Shown in pieces: positions 48,501 to 60,205 of a stretch of DNA of 64,000 nt. Source of the stretch: Trichostrongylus colubriformis. Its lineage: Eukaryota; Nematoda; Chromadorea; Rhabditida; Trichostrongylidae. Where the stretch lies: NCBI GenBank assembly GCA_963978905.1, contig OZ022257.1:4102965-4166964 (forward strand). The letters run 5' to 3'. The translations under genes were made by a program, and so were the position numbers. Each line of letters starts with the position of its first letter. Within the stretch, counting starts at the first letter, position 1. The notes below the pieces were generated by a model, which worked only from the letters and a program-made list of their open reading frames with translations, was not told the DNA's origin and ran no database searches.

Positions 48501-51500
48501 GGAGAAGTTGGGGCAAGCTAGCAGAGCTCGAAAGCATCACATTAATAAAGTCAGTTTCAAAAAAGATGCATCACTCACTCATTTGAAATCCAGTGATACA
48601 GAGAAATAAGATAGCGAACAACATCTGAAAGCTTTCAAATTAGAAAAATTTGAATAGGTAAGGTAATGCTGTGCAAATTACGCTACAAGCTCTTAGTGTG
48701 CTCGAAAACAGTTAAGTTAACGTCAGGCAAACGACTTTTTCTTTATGAACACGAAGTGCATCGTGGGAAAAGAAATGGGATGACTGCGAAAAAAGTAATG
48801 AAAAGCGTCTATTGGATCGGACATTAATTTGTAATTTTGCTCGACGTGCATCGTTTCTGCCAGCCATTGCCGAGTGTTAAGGCAAAAAGCAAGCGCAGCG
48901 TTATACACATTAACACGATCTTGGTACTTTCGCCCATGTAGGTTCAGAAGCAGAGGAAGTGAAGCTTAACACATGTCTGGAGGTAGCGCTTGTGTGTGAC
49001 TGTTGTTACACACAATAGTACAGGATGACATAGAGTAAGCCATTCTAAAGAGATGCAAGATTCAGGTTCTCACTCCTAGGTTTTTTTAAATGTCATGATT
49101 GTTAACTCACAAAGCTATCACTAATGTCCTGTTTGAATTTTATAAAAAATGGAATTGTGTAGAAAACCAACTAATTGCATACGAACAGCTGACAGCCTCA
49201 GTAAAATTCAGTAGCGCATATTCAGGATGAACGCTTTGAACTGCACCTAATAACCATGCAAAAGACTAAACGCAAAAATTGTACATATTTCCTGACTGCC
49301 TACAGAGACATTTTTTCTGAATGTTCTGGACTATGATATGGCTGACCGCCCTGCTCGCTGAAGTTGGGTCGAAATTTCGATTGAGGTGGAAGATCGTTTC
49401 CGGAGTGGTTCGGCCCCCTGCACAATATCACATGCGCTTCGTGGGAAAGCCGCTGGTTCCAATGATGTGCGTGCTGTAAAGTCTTAACTGATTAGTCGTG
49501 AAATAACAGAAAATGGCATAGGGGACCCTTCCGAGCTAAAAATGATTTTTGCACGTAATTTGCATATGTGGTCATATATTATGACAACAAATGCATGGAA
49601 ATTGGAAAACATGCGAAAATTGTCCTGAGACCAAACAAAATCATTTAGCCGAATTCGACTCTTTGTTTCATGTGTGCACCTCTACAAGGTGGAATAATCT
49701 GATATAAAAAAGGCTCAGCATGTCCGGACGTGTACCATTCCGTCAGAATTTCGCATCACGACCGGCGTGCGATGAGGATCTTCACAATATCTCTCGTTCG
49801 TTTGCCTGCCTTATGAAGTTTGATATTAGCCCTTCATAGCTTGGAACGCCTAACCATCTTGCACTCAAGTACGTATGGGCTCCGGGTGTGTTGCAAGTGT
49901 TCCGATTTCTAGAGGTCGGCATCGAACTGGGTCACCGCCCTTCGCGAATTGTCCGAATGGTGGCGTGTCCTGCCTTCTGGGCTCTCCCAGATTTGCCTAA
50001 GCCTTTTTAGGGGAGAAGCTTTGGCAGCGTTATTTACCTGTTTTTACCTGATTGTAATCCGCCGCGCAACCTGACCTGACCTCACCAATCGGAACACTTG
50101 CACTCCACCCATGGGCTCCACAACTTTCAGTCAACATACATCAGGCAGGCAAAGTGGGAAAATTCCTGAGAAAATTTTAATATTTTGAAATGTTTAGGTG
50201 CACGGGTGCTTCTGTAGCACTCGGTTCAGCTCGGAGTTTCAGGGGTTCGTGAGTTTAGATATCCATGTTATTTCAAGAAAAGATTTCAATGAAATTTGAT
50301 AGTCGTACAAAAACTATCGATTTGCACTATCGGGGTCAGTTAATGGCAGCTTCACCTTGCTTTTGCAGACAGTTGTTAATGCAGCATTGGACACATTCCA
50401 CATCGCTTTACACCGTTTTATCAGCTTCCATTGAAGCCAGGTTCTGCTATGAAGAAATTGTTTTGTAATGGAAGCACAACTACGTCGTGCGCTATGTACT
50501 TTCAAATCGACTCCGTATTTGAAAAGCTACCCCATAAAGGTGCTTGTTCAGGGGTTAGTGGAAAACAAAGGCTCTGGTGGGGAGTAAGGGCCAACTGGTG
50601 ATCAAGTTTTTGCAGCGTTGGAATGAACGACAATAACTGGACAACTCCTAACAAACCCAGCACCATTTGCCTCACTTAGAACAATTTCGCAAAAATCCCA
50701 ATACATGCAGGCCCTCCAGAGGTGTTTTCGGCGATGTGTTACGCCGTTGTTACAATTGGTGTATGTGATAAGTTCGTATTCTTGATATAATATTTGGAAA
50801 CGTCCCTCGTGTACCTCGGAAATATTCAGGCAGCATTCATGAAAGCAATTTCATCTAATGTAAGAAATTTTTGGACTGGTCCACGGTTTGCTGGTCACAG
50901 ATAAGGCATTCTTAAACTTTGCTCTACTTATATCTGTGGAACCAATGAGTTATGTATCTAAGGCTATTGCAGTCATTGCTGCGAAGAAACACTTGAATAA
51001 TCAGGTCCACAAGTAACTTACAATGGTGCTGCACAATGCTAGTGGCACGACAAAACCACCGGTGCATTGTCGTGTGTAGGAGTGTGGAAATGATGAAGCG
51101 ATTGCTCTCTCGAAAACAACAAACAGGCTGCCGAAAAGGAAGAGATATTGACCGAAAGCTTGGAACAAGAAGAGCTTATCCTTAAAAGTACGGAATCTCT
51201 CTTATTGACAGTGTTGTTTTCACGTGATGAACATGAATGCAAATTCTGATATCGCTCATATTCGTCTCATCAGAACGCAACCCAGAATCTCAGAACTACT
51301 CTTACCAGACTTTAAGCTGAGGTACGCGTAATTCGAGTATCTTGCTTCCATTTGCAAGCATTTAGCTGTTTCAAGCTGCAGGGGGTTTGCTATTACCACG
51401 ATGCTAGGGTGCGTGGAAATGGGTGCAGAACCTGGGAGCCAGATGGCGCCCACCGTCTCGGGTTAGCCAACCACTTTCGATACAGCCAGCATGGTCGCTC

Positions 51501-54132
51501 ACCCAGTAATGAGATCTGCACGGTGTTCCTCCATTTAGCGGACGGAAAATAAAGATAGAGCGTAAATGCTCCACCGCAACTTCATTTGTTAACCAAAGCT
51601 ACTTTTTTGAGTTGACAACACTGGAAAGTAATCAAGATGCAAATAAATAAACTGAAAACGAACCGCTATTGGTGCATCGCTTCTTCCTATACAGCATACT
51701 CTCGCAGTGACAAGAATTAAACGATGAATGGCTCCGATCAGGTTCCCCACTCCAACAAAAAATAAAGTTGCTCTGAAACTGTATGAGAGAGAACAAGAAA
51801 AGACAATACGTTTTTGTTTCTGGTGGTTTGATTTCTGCTGGTTTGTTTATTGTTTTGATTTCTCTCTAAGGTAAATATGTACCGTCAAGAAGCTGAGGAA
51901 TGGTAAAACGGATCTCAGTAGTGTACGATGGTAGTTGTTTCCATTTAATTCAGGTTTTAATGTTGATTGCTACCATTCTATGAAGCTGCCTTCCACTCTT
52001 GTAATGTGAGGGCTAAATTCTAGATCTATACCCGCTCAAACCAATAATGACCCTATTTCTCCAGTATCAGTACATGCGCCGAGATCGCTCAAAAATACTA
52101 TATAGACTTGTGCACTGGCCGATCATTAAAGGGCAATGTATGCATTAGGTTGAGTCGAAATGACTCTGTCGTGACTTCCGTCCGACTCATCGTAGATCAC
52201 ACCTGGTGGGCGCGCGGGTCCCGATCTACCGGCCGGACGTTGTGGCGGGAAAACGCCTTTATAAGGCGCTGCAGTTCGTCAGTGTATGTCTTCCGTCAGT
52301 TGCGGTCCACCGCGTGTGCTCCAGTCCAGTGGTCCATGGTCGCCGCCCTCAACGACCACTCCCGCCATCGTCCTATTCCGTCTGTGCTGTCATCCCACGT
52401 AGCCAACGCCGACGAAGAACTGCGTATGGAGAAGCAGCTGGGGAACGGAAACCCGCCAGATCCCCCGTAAGCAGTGAGCGACTGGGTCCGACCCGTGAGT
52501 CCGTAGAATAGGTTTACTGTGTTTATATCGTATTGCCTATGTCATTGAATTATTGCTATTGATGCATTATTGCCCATCGATCTCTATACGTAGCACATGA
52601 ATGCTTAATAGTCTAAACTGGTGTTAATCTAACATAAGGTTTTTATGCCGGACTCTTCAAGGCTATTTGCTATGGTCCTCGCATCGATCGGTCGGTTCAC
52701 TTATAGTAGACGCAACGTAGTTCCACACCTATGTGGTCAGGGGCGTAAGGTGTACTTTGGTGCAATGCAGGAAAAGTCCTCTTCAGGAGGACCGGGGTTG
52801 AATGTGTGTTTCGTCGTAGGGGCAGCTAGGGCCTCCAAGCGACCCGCGTAGGCAGAGCGAGAGAGCGAGCGCGGCGTAAGTTCACGTAGACACCCTGCGC
52901 CGACACTGACGCTACCCCCGCCGGACTACCCCGATGCACAGCCCTGTGAGGTATGTGATATTGCGGGCACAAGCGTCTGTGCCGGTACGACAGACTCGGA
53001 CAAATGATAATGATGACTTCCAGAGATCATAACTCAACAACGAGTTAACGAAAATGGATGCACGAGTAACCGTTGGAATGAGTTTAGAAAGCTCTTCAAA
53101 ATACAGTCAAACAAACATTCCAGACTAGTTTCATTCCGCCACCATGCCGCAAAATCAAGCCGTCCAAAGACCCTATCCGCCACGTCATACTATTCCTATC
53201 GCTATCTGGCCAAGAACCCGCGGATATTGGAAACCCCCTAAAGGAATTTAACAAGGAGCATGCCCCGCCAGAAGTACAGTGTACTTGTGGCATTCGAAGT
53301 TTGCGTCGGGCGACTATTCCATCGAAGACGAAGACCGCATTTGGTGGAGCGTACACGGCGTAGAATACTGGGAGCTGCTCGATGAAGGTACAACAGTATC
53401 CGCCGACGTGTACGTTCGTCAATTACGAGAATTGAAGGCAAATGTACAAAGTTTGCTACGGCGACGGTCACGTCTACAGCACGACAACGCGAGACCGCAC
53501 ATTGCAAGATTGACCAAGACCGAGCTGCTCTCGTACAGCTGGACCGTGCTTCCACACCCACCGTAATCCCCACACCTGGCCCCTTCGGATTTCCACCTTT
53601 TCTCTCGCCTCCCGTGCCACCTGGACGGCCAAGACTTCAAAACTCGCGACGACGTCAAGAAGGTACTCGAGAACCAGCCCGCGGCCTTCTGGAGCAAGGG
53701 CACCCACGATCTGCAATACCGGTAATAGAGGGTCATCGATAAATATGGAGCATATCACAAGTAAATCCCAGTTGTCGTTAAAAAGTTGCACGATAAAGAT
53801 GAAATTTTGTCAATTTGTCCCATTCATATCGACTCAACCTAATATGACCCGAAAAACATTCAAGTGATGACCGAAAAGCAATTCGTTGACGAAGATGTTT
53901 TGTCCTAGTCATTTATGCTTGCAGCATATGAGATTACTTTGGCGGCTGAACTACTCATACTTTTGAAGAGAAGGAACACATATACGTACCTGAAATTCAC
54001 ATGCAGATTCTTCTGAGCAACACATATGTAGAAAAATATAATGAAAACTGGAATATATGCAGCATTCATGATTGTCTCCACAAAAAAGAGTGTATAGTTC
54101 CATCCATCTAGTGATGTGGTATCAGATGTCAT
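45518..54132 (-). CDS. Serpentine chemoreceptor B (Sra-superfamily-like), 8 exons
   Basis: The exon chain is 54132-53990, 51772-51664, 51180-51022, 48624-48579, 48176-48115, 48050-47901, 45841-45749 and 45673-45518, total 918 nt, one frame, 305 residues plus stop. Every intron is GT..AG (for example GTACGTAT and GTAAGTTAC donors, TTTCAG acceptors); short ones are 64 and 75 bp. Exon 1 starts at ATG and gives TM1 and NLHVNFR; exon 2, TM2; exon 3, TM3 with VFERAIAS; exons 3-4, TM4; exon 5 and early exon 6, TM5; exon 6, LSERYHLDENIR, a hallmark of sra/srab/sre-type receptors; exons 7-8, TM6-7 and a basic tail. Exon phases match copy A exactly. It is probably a functional chemosensory receptor; the subfamily is uncertain. 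Introns 1, 3 and 6 carry mobile elements. Confidence 0.88.
46010..46140. repeat. GC-rich repeat segment in intron 6 of receptor B
   Basis: GCCGACACCGGCGTTATCCC and CCGCCGG, followed by a TGCATTGCGGG-like stretch, resemble 52885-52960 (GCCGACACTGACGCTACCCC) and 45200-45260. It is a decayed member of the same family. Confidence 0.45.
46822..47080. mobile_element. Palindromic MITE in intron 6 of receptor B
   Basis: Two long, diverged inverted arms run from AACGAGGTTG on the left to CAACCTCCTTG on the right, with AACCAGATC/GATCTGGTC and CGCCACTCT/AGAGTGGCG pairing on the way in. At the centre is a 15-bp perfect palindrome (TTATTGTCACTGACA, then its complement after one base) at about 46928-46958. 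No coding sequence. Confidence 0.75.
49872..50121. mobile_element. Short MITE in intron 3 of receptor B
   Basis: Imperfect terminal inverted repeats of about 30 bases: TTGCAAGTGTTCCGAT at the left end and ATCGGAACACTTGCA at the right end. The roughly 190-base interior is GC-richer than the intron around it. No reading frame. Confidence 0.65.
52145..53842 (+). mobile_element. Mariner deletion derivative M2 with nested insertion, in intron 1 of receptor B
   Basis: Terminal repeats begin TTAGGTTGAGTCGA. TA follows at 53843-53844, and the left TA has mutated to CA. The transposase relic (53279-53790, plus) has KFASGDYSIEDED joined directly to IWWSVHGVEYWELLDEG, then HDNARPHIARLTKTELL, HPP..SPHLAPSDFHLF and a C-terminal FWSKGTHDL, with two or three stops. 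The internal deletion is the same as in M1, so the first catalytic block is absent while the second aspartate (in HDNARPH) remains. Removing the 828-bp insertion at 52166-52993 makes the 5' end equal in length to that of M1. It lies antisense to the receptor. Confidence 0.9.
52166..52993. mobile_element. 828-bp GC-rich element inserted in mariner M2
   Basis: The insertion begins CTGTCGTG and ends TACGACAG (8-base terminal inverted repeat with one mismatch) and is flanked by ACT on both sides (52163-52165 and 52994-52996). Taking out the insert and one ACT leaves a mariner end the same length as in M1. Frames at 52108-52511 are GC-rich and uninterpretable. No transposase is visible, so it is non-autonomous. 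The class is not assigned: a 3-bp target duplication occurs in PIF/Harbinger-like and CACTA-like elements. Confidence 0.75.
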
Positions 54133-54802
54133 TCCTGTAAGTCTACATATTTTACAGCAGACTGTTGCCACTGCACGGCTGCGTTGATTAACTTTGATTA
54201 CACTGTGCAAAAAATGTGGTAGAAATAATTCTGCTCTACAGACCAAATTATCAATAATGAAAGAGCAGCCTAGAATTCGGTCAAATTCTATAATTGGATG
54301 TACGGCTCATCAGAAAACACAAAAGTTGCTGATGAAGCTTTGTATTGTCACCCAGTCACTTGCCGAAGAGGCACTGCAACGTGTAGACCACTATCAATCC
54401 ACCCACCATATGTCCTGATTTCCTTGTGGCTATAGGCACGTAGCTGTTAGCCCTGATTTCAATCGTACAGTGCTGACATGTAAGCTGGCGTAGCCTAGGC
54501 CATGCACTGAGAATTCTCGGTGAATTGTCGCTAAGGTAGCCTCATACTCGTGCTTGCGAATGGGCGAAAAAATAAGGGCCAAATCTAGCACTGAGGAAAA
54601 TCTTTGTAATATTCGATTCCAAGGTCAACGTATCTAACTGTAAGGTTTCTGTGCATCTCGTCAAGATAAGTCATCAATTGATAATCATAGCCTTGTCTCC
54701 TATCATTATCGACTGTTGACGGCTTTTTCCTGTAAGATCGGCTCACCGGCCCAAAAACTACTGGAGACAAGTTTCAAAATACGACAATCATACGACGGCT
54801 CT

Positions 54803-54866
54803 CCAACAAGAAACTGCTCCCCTCCTTGGAGGATTCCCTCCAAGGAGGGGAGCAGTTTCTTGTTGG
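54803..54866. repeat. Perfect 30-bp hairpin with 4-base loop
   Basis: CCAACAAGAAACTGCTCCCC continues to TTGGAGG (54803-54832). After ATTC it is followed by the exact reverse complement (54837-54866). It lies about 670 bp upstream of the receptor B start codon. No terminator, RNA gene or protein explains it. Confidence 0.95.
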
Positions 54867-56598
54867 AAAGTGAAAGGAAGCTCTAGAGGAAACTCGTGCC
54901 TGGCCCATTTTCATTATACGATGCTTGAGACACCATTAGTTATATCACACCTTCACAATTTGGTTGACGCCCCTCAAAAGAGAGAGAATCACACACGATG
55001 GAGTGACTCCCTTGTTTTCCTATACGTGTCTCCGGGGCCAATCTCTGTAGCAGTATGAGCTAATGCAAGGTAAAAAAAGTCAAAGAATGAACCTCTTCTG
55101 GACAGAGTTGCATACGAAATAAAAATAAAATCAATTTATTGAACTGACATCTGACTTTGAAGTCTCACTTGACAGAGATCCCCCAGCAACATTAGATTGA
55201 AGAGACTACTCACCCCAAGAGCACGAGGCAACGGTGGAGCTAAAGTGGAATGCTTCGGATGTGACAAGATAGTAGGGATATGTGAGGAAAGTGTTGACAG
55301 ACATCGTAGTTCATTATACAACACATAATTCTATTCAGCTAATGGTATTTTGAAGTATAGAAACTAACAACATACTCATTCAAATTATCACACGCTAACC
55401 GATGTGTTTCCGCATTCCTTCATTGGATGCTATTAAAAGAGCCACGTCGAAGGCAGTAGAAAAGCCGTTGGTAATATTTAGCTTCAAAAATAAAAGCAAA
55501 TTTAACTGTCATACGAGGCGATTAACACAGCTAGTCTGTTTTAAAAGTTTATGGATTTCAACCTAAGAATTAGTGGTTTTGACAGTGGACTTACATGTTG
55601 ATCCTATTCATAGCTTTTATATCATAAGTATTTCAGTGTGTCTTTTATTATGGTAAAAATTTAAGTTAGTTACAGACACCGCTTAAAAACGAGACTATCC
55701 TATTGTTACGGGCCTCCGTTGGACAAGTAGTAAGAGAATTCTGCGTTGAACGGCTGTGATATGCTTCTTAATAAAACCGTCAAGCCCCTTGAATACTCTA
55801 CTGTTAAGTTGCCGCCGTTACTGCAAAGTATAAAAGCTGCTCAAGCTGTTCACCGTGCTGGTAAGTATTGTGACATGATGCTCGATTTGGGTTATAGGGC
55901 AGCTAGAGACGGCTCGCGATCTTCAAAGCGCAAGGTGAACAACAAGGCACTTGTAGCGTCGCGTGGCTACGTGTTCCAATTTGAGTGTTCTATCCCGTAC
56001 CAAATAACGGAGTGTGTGGCGACGCACACGCACTGAGTCATTTGAAGTGAGAAGGCCATGCTAACGACTCCTAACATGAGATCTGTTCACAGTAGGGTCA
56101 GCACGGCGCCTGTGCTATTACGCGATTCGCGCGGTGCGTTGACCCATTTCAAGCGTCCTGTTGCCCGCCCATGCTAGCCCTCATTTTGAAGTTGCAAAAT
56201 GTAGAATATCTGAATCGTTGTAAAAGCAATGATTCGTAGCCGCAACAAAAGCATTTCCCCACAACATACTTATACAGTATAGTAGCAGTGCATAGTAGCA
56301 CAGTCACACAGTTCTTGAGAGCGCAGATAAAGGAGAGCATGATACGATTGGGTGGTCACATAGCAGCAGAATCCCTTCAGCTCTTAGCACTACCAGATGC
56401 ATGTTTCCAGAGCGGAACACATTGCGCGACAGCGCCCTCCTGGACCCCTTGTGAATAAACTCACCGTAAGCAAGGAATGCCTCACCGCCTTCTAGTGCCC
56501 CATTGCAAATTCTTTGTTTTTGCATTATTACAGAAGCCGCAAGCAATATCCTCTATGTCCATTATCTCTTCAACAGTTCTATTAAAGTTCTATTAACC
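54867..56598. other. Unassigned region upstream of receptor B
   Basis: The longest frame is 55746-56036 on the plus strand (96 codons, basic, LLQSIKAAQAVHRAGKY), with no recognised family. No promoter or exon could be supported. Confidence 0.35.
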
Positions 56599-58652
56599 TT
56601 TACATAAGCTGCAGCCTCAATATCATAACTTACATATAAACCAGGAGTTTGGGATCACAGTCGTAGAAAGTTCTTCCTTCCTTACGGTGATGTGACGCTT
56701 TGTACGCAATGCTCAGGCATTTTATAGTAATGGGCAGCTTTTTCTCTCACTTCACTTACTCTACTTTTCGACTTCTGTAACCAACTTGGCAAGTTAATAT
56801 CCATGAGCTCTGGTTGACGACTAATACTATTTTGATGAGTCGGCCTTTACGCATGCGTTTCGGGTTCGCCTCCAAATTGCTGCGATATGGTTCACCAGAA
56901 CATTGAAGACCAGATGAGCCTGCAACATCGTGTGCTGAAGTCGATCACATGGATCGACGTACACGATAGATGGCGTCCGATGCTGCTGAGTTTCACTTTC
57001 TACGACTGTGATCCCAAACTCCTGGTTTATATGTAAGTTATGATACACTGCGTTTCATATCTATAGGTCCACCCTTGCATCTTCAGCTTATGAACTCCTC
57101 ATAGATTTTGAGAAGCTGTAACGTGGATTACTGAGTTCCTCACCATCGAAAGTCCTCTAAAAAGTGTTTTCGAGAATGTCGACACTCTGAAATTTTCTTT
57201 GTTATTCCAAAAGCTAAATCTTGCCCGTTTCAAAACTATAGGTCCACTGATGAAACAATTCCCATTTCACCACAAGCATGAAGCCAAATTTGAAATTGGG
57301 CATGCATACGGTCGTGGTCAACATCGTCCTCTCAACGACTGGTGGTAAGCGTCTTACTCCAGAAGAACAAGCTCGAGTGCTAGCCTTCGTCGAAGCTGGA
57401 TGGTCACGGAGGAAGATCGCTGCTTGAACTGGTCGGTCACACAACTGTGTGAACATCTACCTGCAAGAACCAGAGCATTGCGGAGAAGAGAACCCTGGTG
57501 GCCGTCCATGGAAGCTCTCCAGCCAAAATGAGAGAATGATTGGTTGCCTTCTGTCGAACTCCACGATGTGCCTCAATCGGGTGCGAGCCGAAATGTCTCT
57601 TTCTGTGAGCGAAACAACCGTATGGAGAGTCTCTCAGTCCTTTGAAAACCTCACTAGAGAGACTATGAAGCGAGTCCCGAGGCTCACAGAACATCATAAG
57701 ATGGCTCGCTTCGAACTCGCGACTGAGAACATCGGAAGAGATTGGTCTAAGGTGCGGTACTTGCGACTTTCCATCTTTTTGAAGCCTTGCACAGGTCTTT
57801 TCTGCTTAAGATAATCTGGAGCGATGAGAAAAAGTTTAATCTCGATGGATCGGACGGTGGGAAGCAGTACTGGCGGGATATGCGTGAATAACCACCGTCT
57901 TTCTCGAGACGAAATTTTGGCGGGGTTAGCTCATTGTCTGGGGTGCCCTTTGAGAGAATGGACTGCTCGACCTGGCCTTCGTATTGTGCCGCATGGACTC
58001 GGAGGACTACCAGAAGGTCCTGGAAGACAATCTCCTTTCGTTCCTACGTCGCCGCAATACTAGGTCGTCACCTTCATGCACGACAATGCTGCAATCCATG
58101 CAATTCGGTCAACTACGGCGTGGATTGCAGCCAGGAATATCGACGTTCTCGAATGACCGGCCTGTTCTCCTTACCTGATGCCAATGTAAAAGGTATGGGC
58201 TATCATGGTGCAAAAGATCTACAGCGATGCCAAGCATTACGATTACGTTGAAGAGTTGAAGGAGTCCGTTGTCGAAGTGTGACTGCTCTCGATCCAACTG
58301 TCCTGACCAATCTAGCACGGAGCATGCAGAAGCGCTTGATTGAAGTCAGTGCAAATAAAGGAGGACCTACAAGTTATTAGTTGCTCAGTTGTTGCTTGTT
58401 CTCGTAATAAATTTTCTAAACTCACGATGTGGACCTATAGTTTTGAAACGGTGAAAATAGTACTAATTATTATAAAAAAGGTTCTTGTGCTCGAAAATCC
58501 CTGAGAACACTTTATCTAGGAAATTTCGTTACGAAAAGTTTATTTGTAACCATCACAGCCTTGTAGAATTCGAAGGAACGTCGGTAATTGAAAATATTGG
58601 GGTGGACCTATAGATATGAGACGCAGTGTATTGAGGCTGCAGCTTATGTAAA
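56599..58652. mobile_element. Palindromic MITE interrupted by a Tc1-like element
   Basis: The left arm 56599-56670 (TTTACATAAGCTGCAGCCTC and onward to GTCGTAGAAAG) is complementary to a right arm that is split. The inner part, 56996-57043, ends GTAAGTTATGA, and the outer part, 58631-58652, starts TTGAGGCTGCAG. The Tc1-like element sits between them at a TA. Without it, the MITE is about 470 bp with arms of about 70 bp. No coding sequence of its own. Confidence 0.9.
57046..58628 (+). mobile_element. Tc1-like transposon, full length but decayed
   Basis: The terminal repeat CACTGCGTTTCATATCTATA at the left mirrors TATAGATATGAGACGCAGTG at the right, flanked by TA (57044-57045 and 58629-58630). 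A sub-terminal copy of ATAGGTCCAC occurs on each side. Plus-strand transposase: KRLTPEEQARVLAFVEAGWS (HTH 1, about 57350-57410), a TGA, ENPGGRPWKLS, SETTVWRVSQSF (HTH 2), SDEKKFNLDGSDGGKQYW near 57815-57875 (first catalytic D), a degenerate second-D region near 58080 and PDAN near 58180, where the third acidic residue has been lost. At least one stop and two frameshifts; inactive. Same family as 180-1195. Confidence 0.9.
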
Positions 58653-58779
58653 CAAATAATCTCCCCAGCTCCAAAAGTGCGCTTAATTCAGTTAAATATA
58701 CTATTGCATTGGTAATATTAATAGCAATAATTTATTAGCAAGTAAATTTATTTACTAACACTTGATACGACCCCACATG

Positions 58780-60205
58780 AGTCGGACTTCAGCAGGTTCT
58801 GACAAGGTATTTTCATCCCCAAATTTGAGAGCACACTTCATGCTATCGCTAAACTCCGTGAGAGCCTTCTGCACGAAAAGGATCGGGAGCTCATGAGTGA
58901 ATATGAGTGCCACCTCAACACGGCAAAATCGGAGATTTCGTCGCTCTCCTTCGGAACTTGCTATGGTCCGTTCATTCTGGGTATGTACTTTACGGGAGGG
59001 TACCTCATGAAAAATGATAATTCGCATCATAACAGCGTTGTCCAAGCAGCTAGGGCTCTGTGACCGAAGGGCCAATCCTTAGGAAGCTTTCCATAAAAGA
59101 CCTACCATGGAACCTGGCTTCACTGTTTCAAGCGGACCTTGATACTGTAGGTGCTCTGAAGCCCGACTGCGCCTACTGAAGGCTCCATATTTTCATTTTT
59201 TTTCTAATTTCGTGAACGTAGTGAGCCACAGCTTCTTCCTACTTTTAAACAAATATTTCGGGAATATTGTGCATCAATATTAGGGTTGAACCATAATTTC
59301 TGATGCATTTTTTATTTTTCTTGGGGAAAACTTTGGAAGCTTCTGGAATATTCGGTAGTACGGGGTATATAAAACAAGTGAAAAGAACTACTGATTAACA
59401 CATTCATATTCTCTATGGCTTCAACTAACAGTGGATCTACAACAATTTCGCGAGAGGTACGAAATTCACGAACACCGGCCCGGTTCCTCAGCATGCAAGG
59501 CCATTAGCCGAATCAACCAGTCAATGGGCCCAGGTACTGTCTCTCATTTGGCGGCCACCCGATGGTTTGATCGACTCAAACTAAAACAGAAAAAAAAATT
59601 CAAAAAATTGCAAAGAGAAATTTTTTTGAAAAAAAAGGAACTGTTGCCATCCAATGCGACAGTCACTGCCCATCTCTGGTGCAGGCAACTGGACACCGTA
59701 GCCGCAAAACGTGCCGGTGGAATGGACCGAGACTTCTTCCTCCACGGCAACGCTCGCCCACAGTGGCAAAACCGGCGTGTCAAAGGATCCAGGAGCTTGG
59801 TTGGACGAAGCTCCCCCATCCACCGTAATCCCCGGACATGGCCCCAACTACCACCTATTTCGATCTCTGACCCACTTCCTCCGGACGGCAGTTCAAAGAT
59901 GACGATGATCTCAAAATCGGTCTCCAGACTTTCTTCGACCAGAAATCCCCAGACTTCTACAAGCAAAGCATCTGTTATCTCCCTATTCGCTGGCAATATG
60001 TTGTTGATCATAATGGTACATATTTTGCTGACTGAAGTCAGACACAAATTAAGAAAACTAAATGCGAAGTTTTTCGCCATTGTGTGACAGAAATTATGGT
60101 TTGATCTAATACTTTTATCTCTTCCTTTTCCCAATGTTTTGTATGCAAGGCGGATGCGAGCCGTGAGCAAAATTACTTTATTTTTTCGGCACCCCCTATA
60201 ATTAC
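58780..60205. repeat. Direct repeat unit 1, split by mariner M3
   Basis: Diverged direct copy of 60545-61228. Shared words include TTTTCATCCCCAAATT, CATGAAAATGA, AACAGCG, GGGTCAATCC or similar, GCGGACCTTGATAC, TGTAGGTGCTCT and TGAAGGCTCC, and, after the mariner, AGCCGTGAGCAAAATTACTT. The unit ends with GGCACCCC, which resembles the end of a Tc1/mariner-type element. A 106-codon frame at 59075-58755 (minus) lies within it. Unit function unknown. Confidence 0.7.
59280..60109 (+). mobile_element. Mariner deletion derivative M3 (different subfamily)
   Basis: Ends TTAGGGTTGAACCATAATTT and AAATTATGGTTTGATCTAA are flanked by TA (59278-59279 and 60110-60111). The frame 59431 onward keeps a mariner-like N-terminus (RERYEIHEH, GTVSHLAATRWFDRLK), passes through a lysine-rich filler, and resumes at TVTAHLWCRQLD with DRDFFLHGNARPQ, where the usual aspartate of HDNARPH is glycine. 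After a frameshift come HLFRSLTHFL and SPDFYKQSICYLPIRWQYVV. The central part, including the first catalytic aspartate block, is deleted. Length is 830 bp. It is inserted in direct-repeat unit 1. Confidence 0.88.

Noticed and set aside
53238..53791. Minus-strand frames of 105-111 codons
   Set aside because: They are antisense to the mariner M2 transposase relic.
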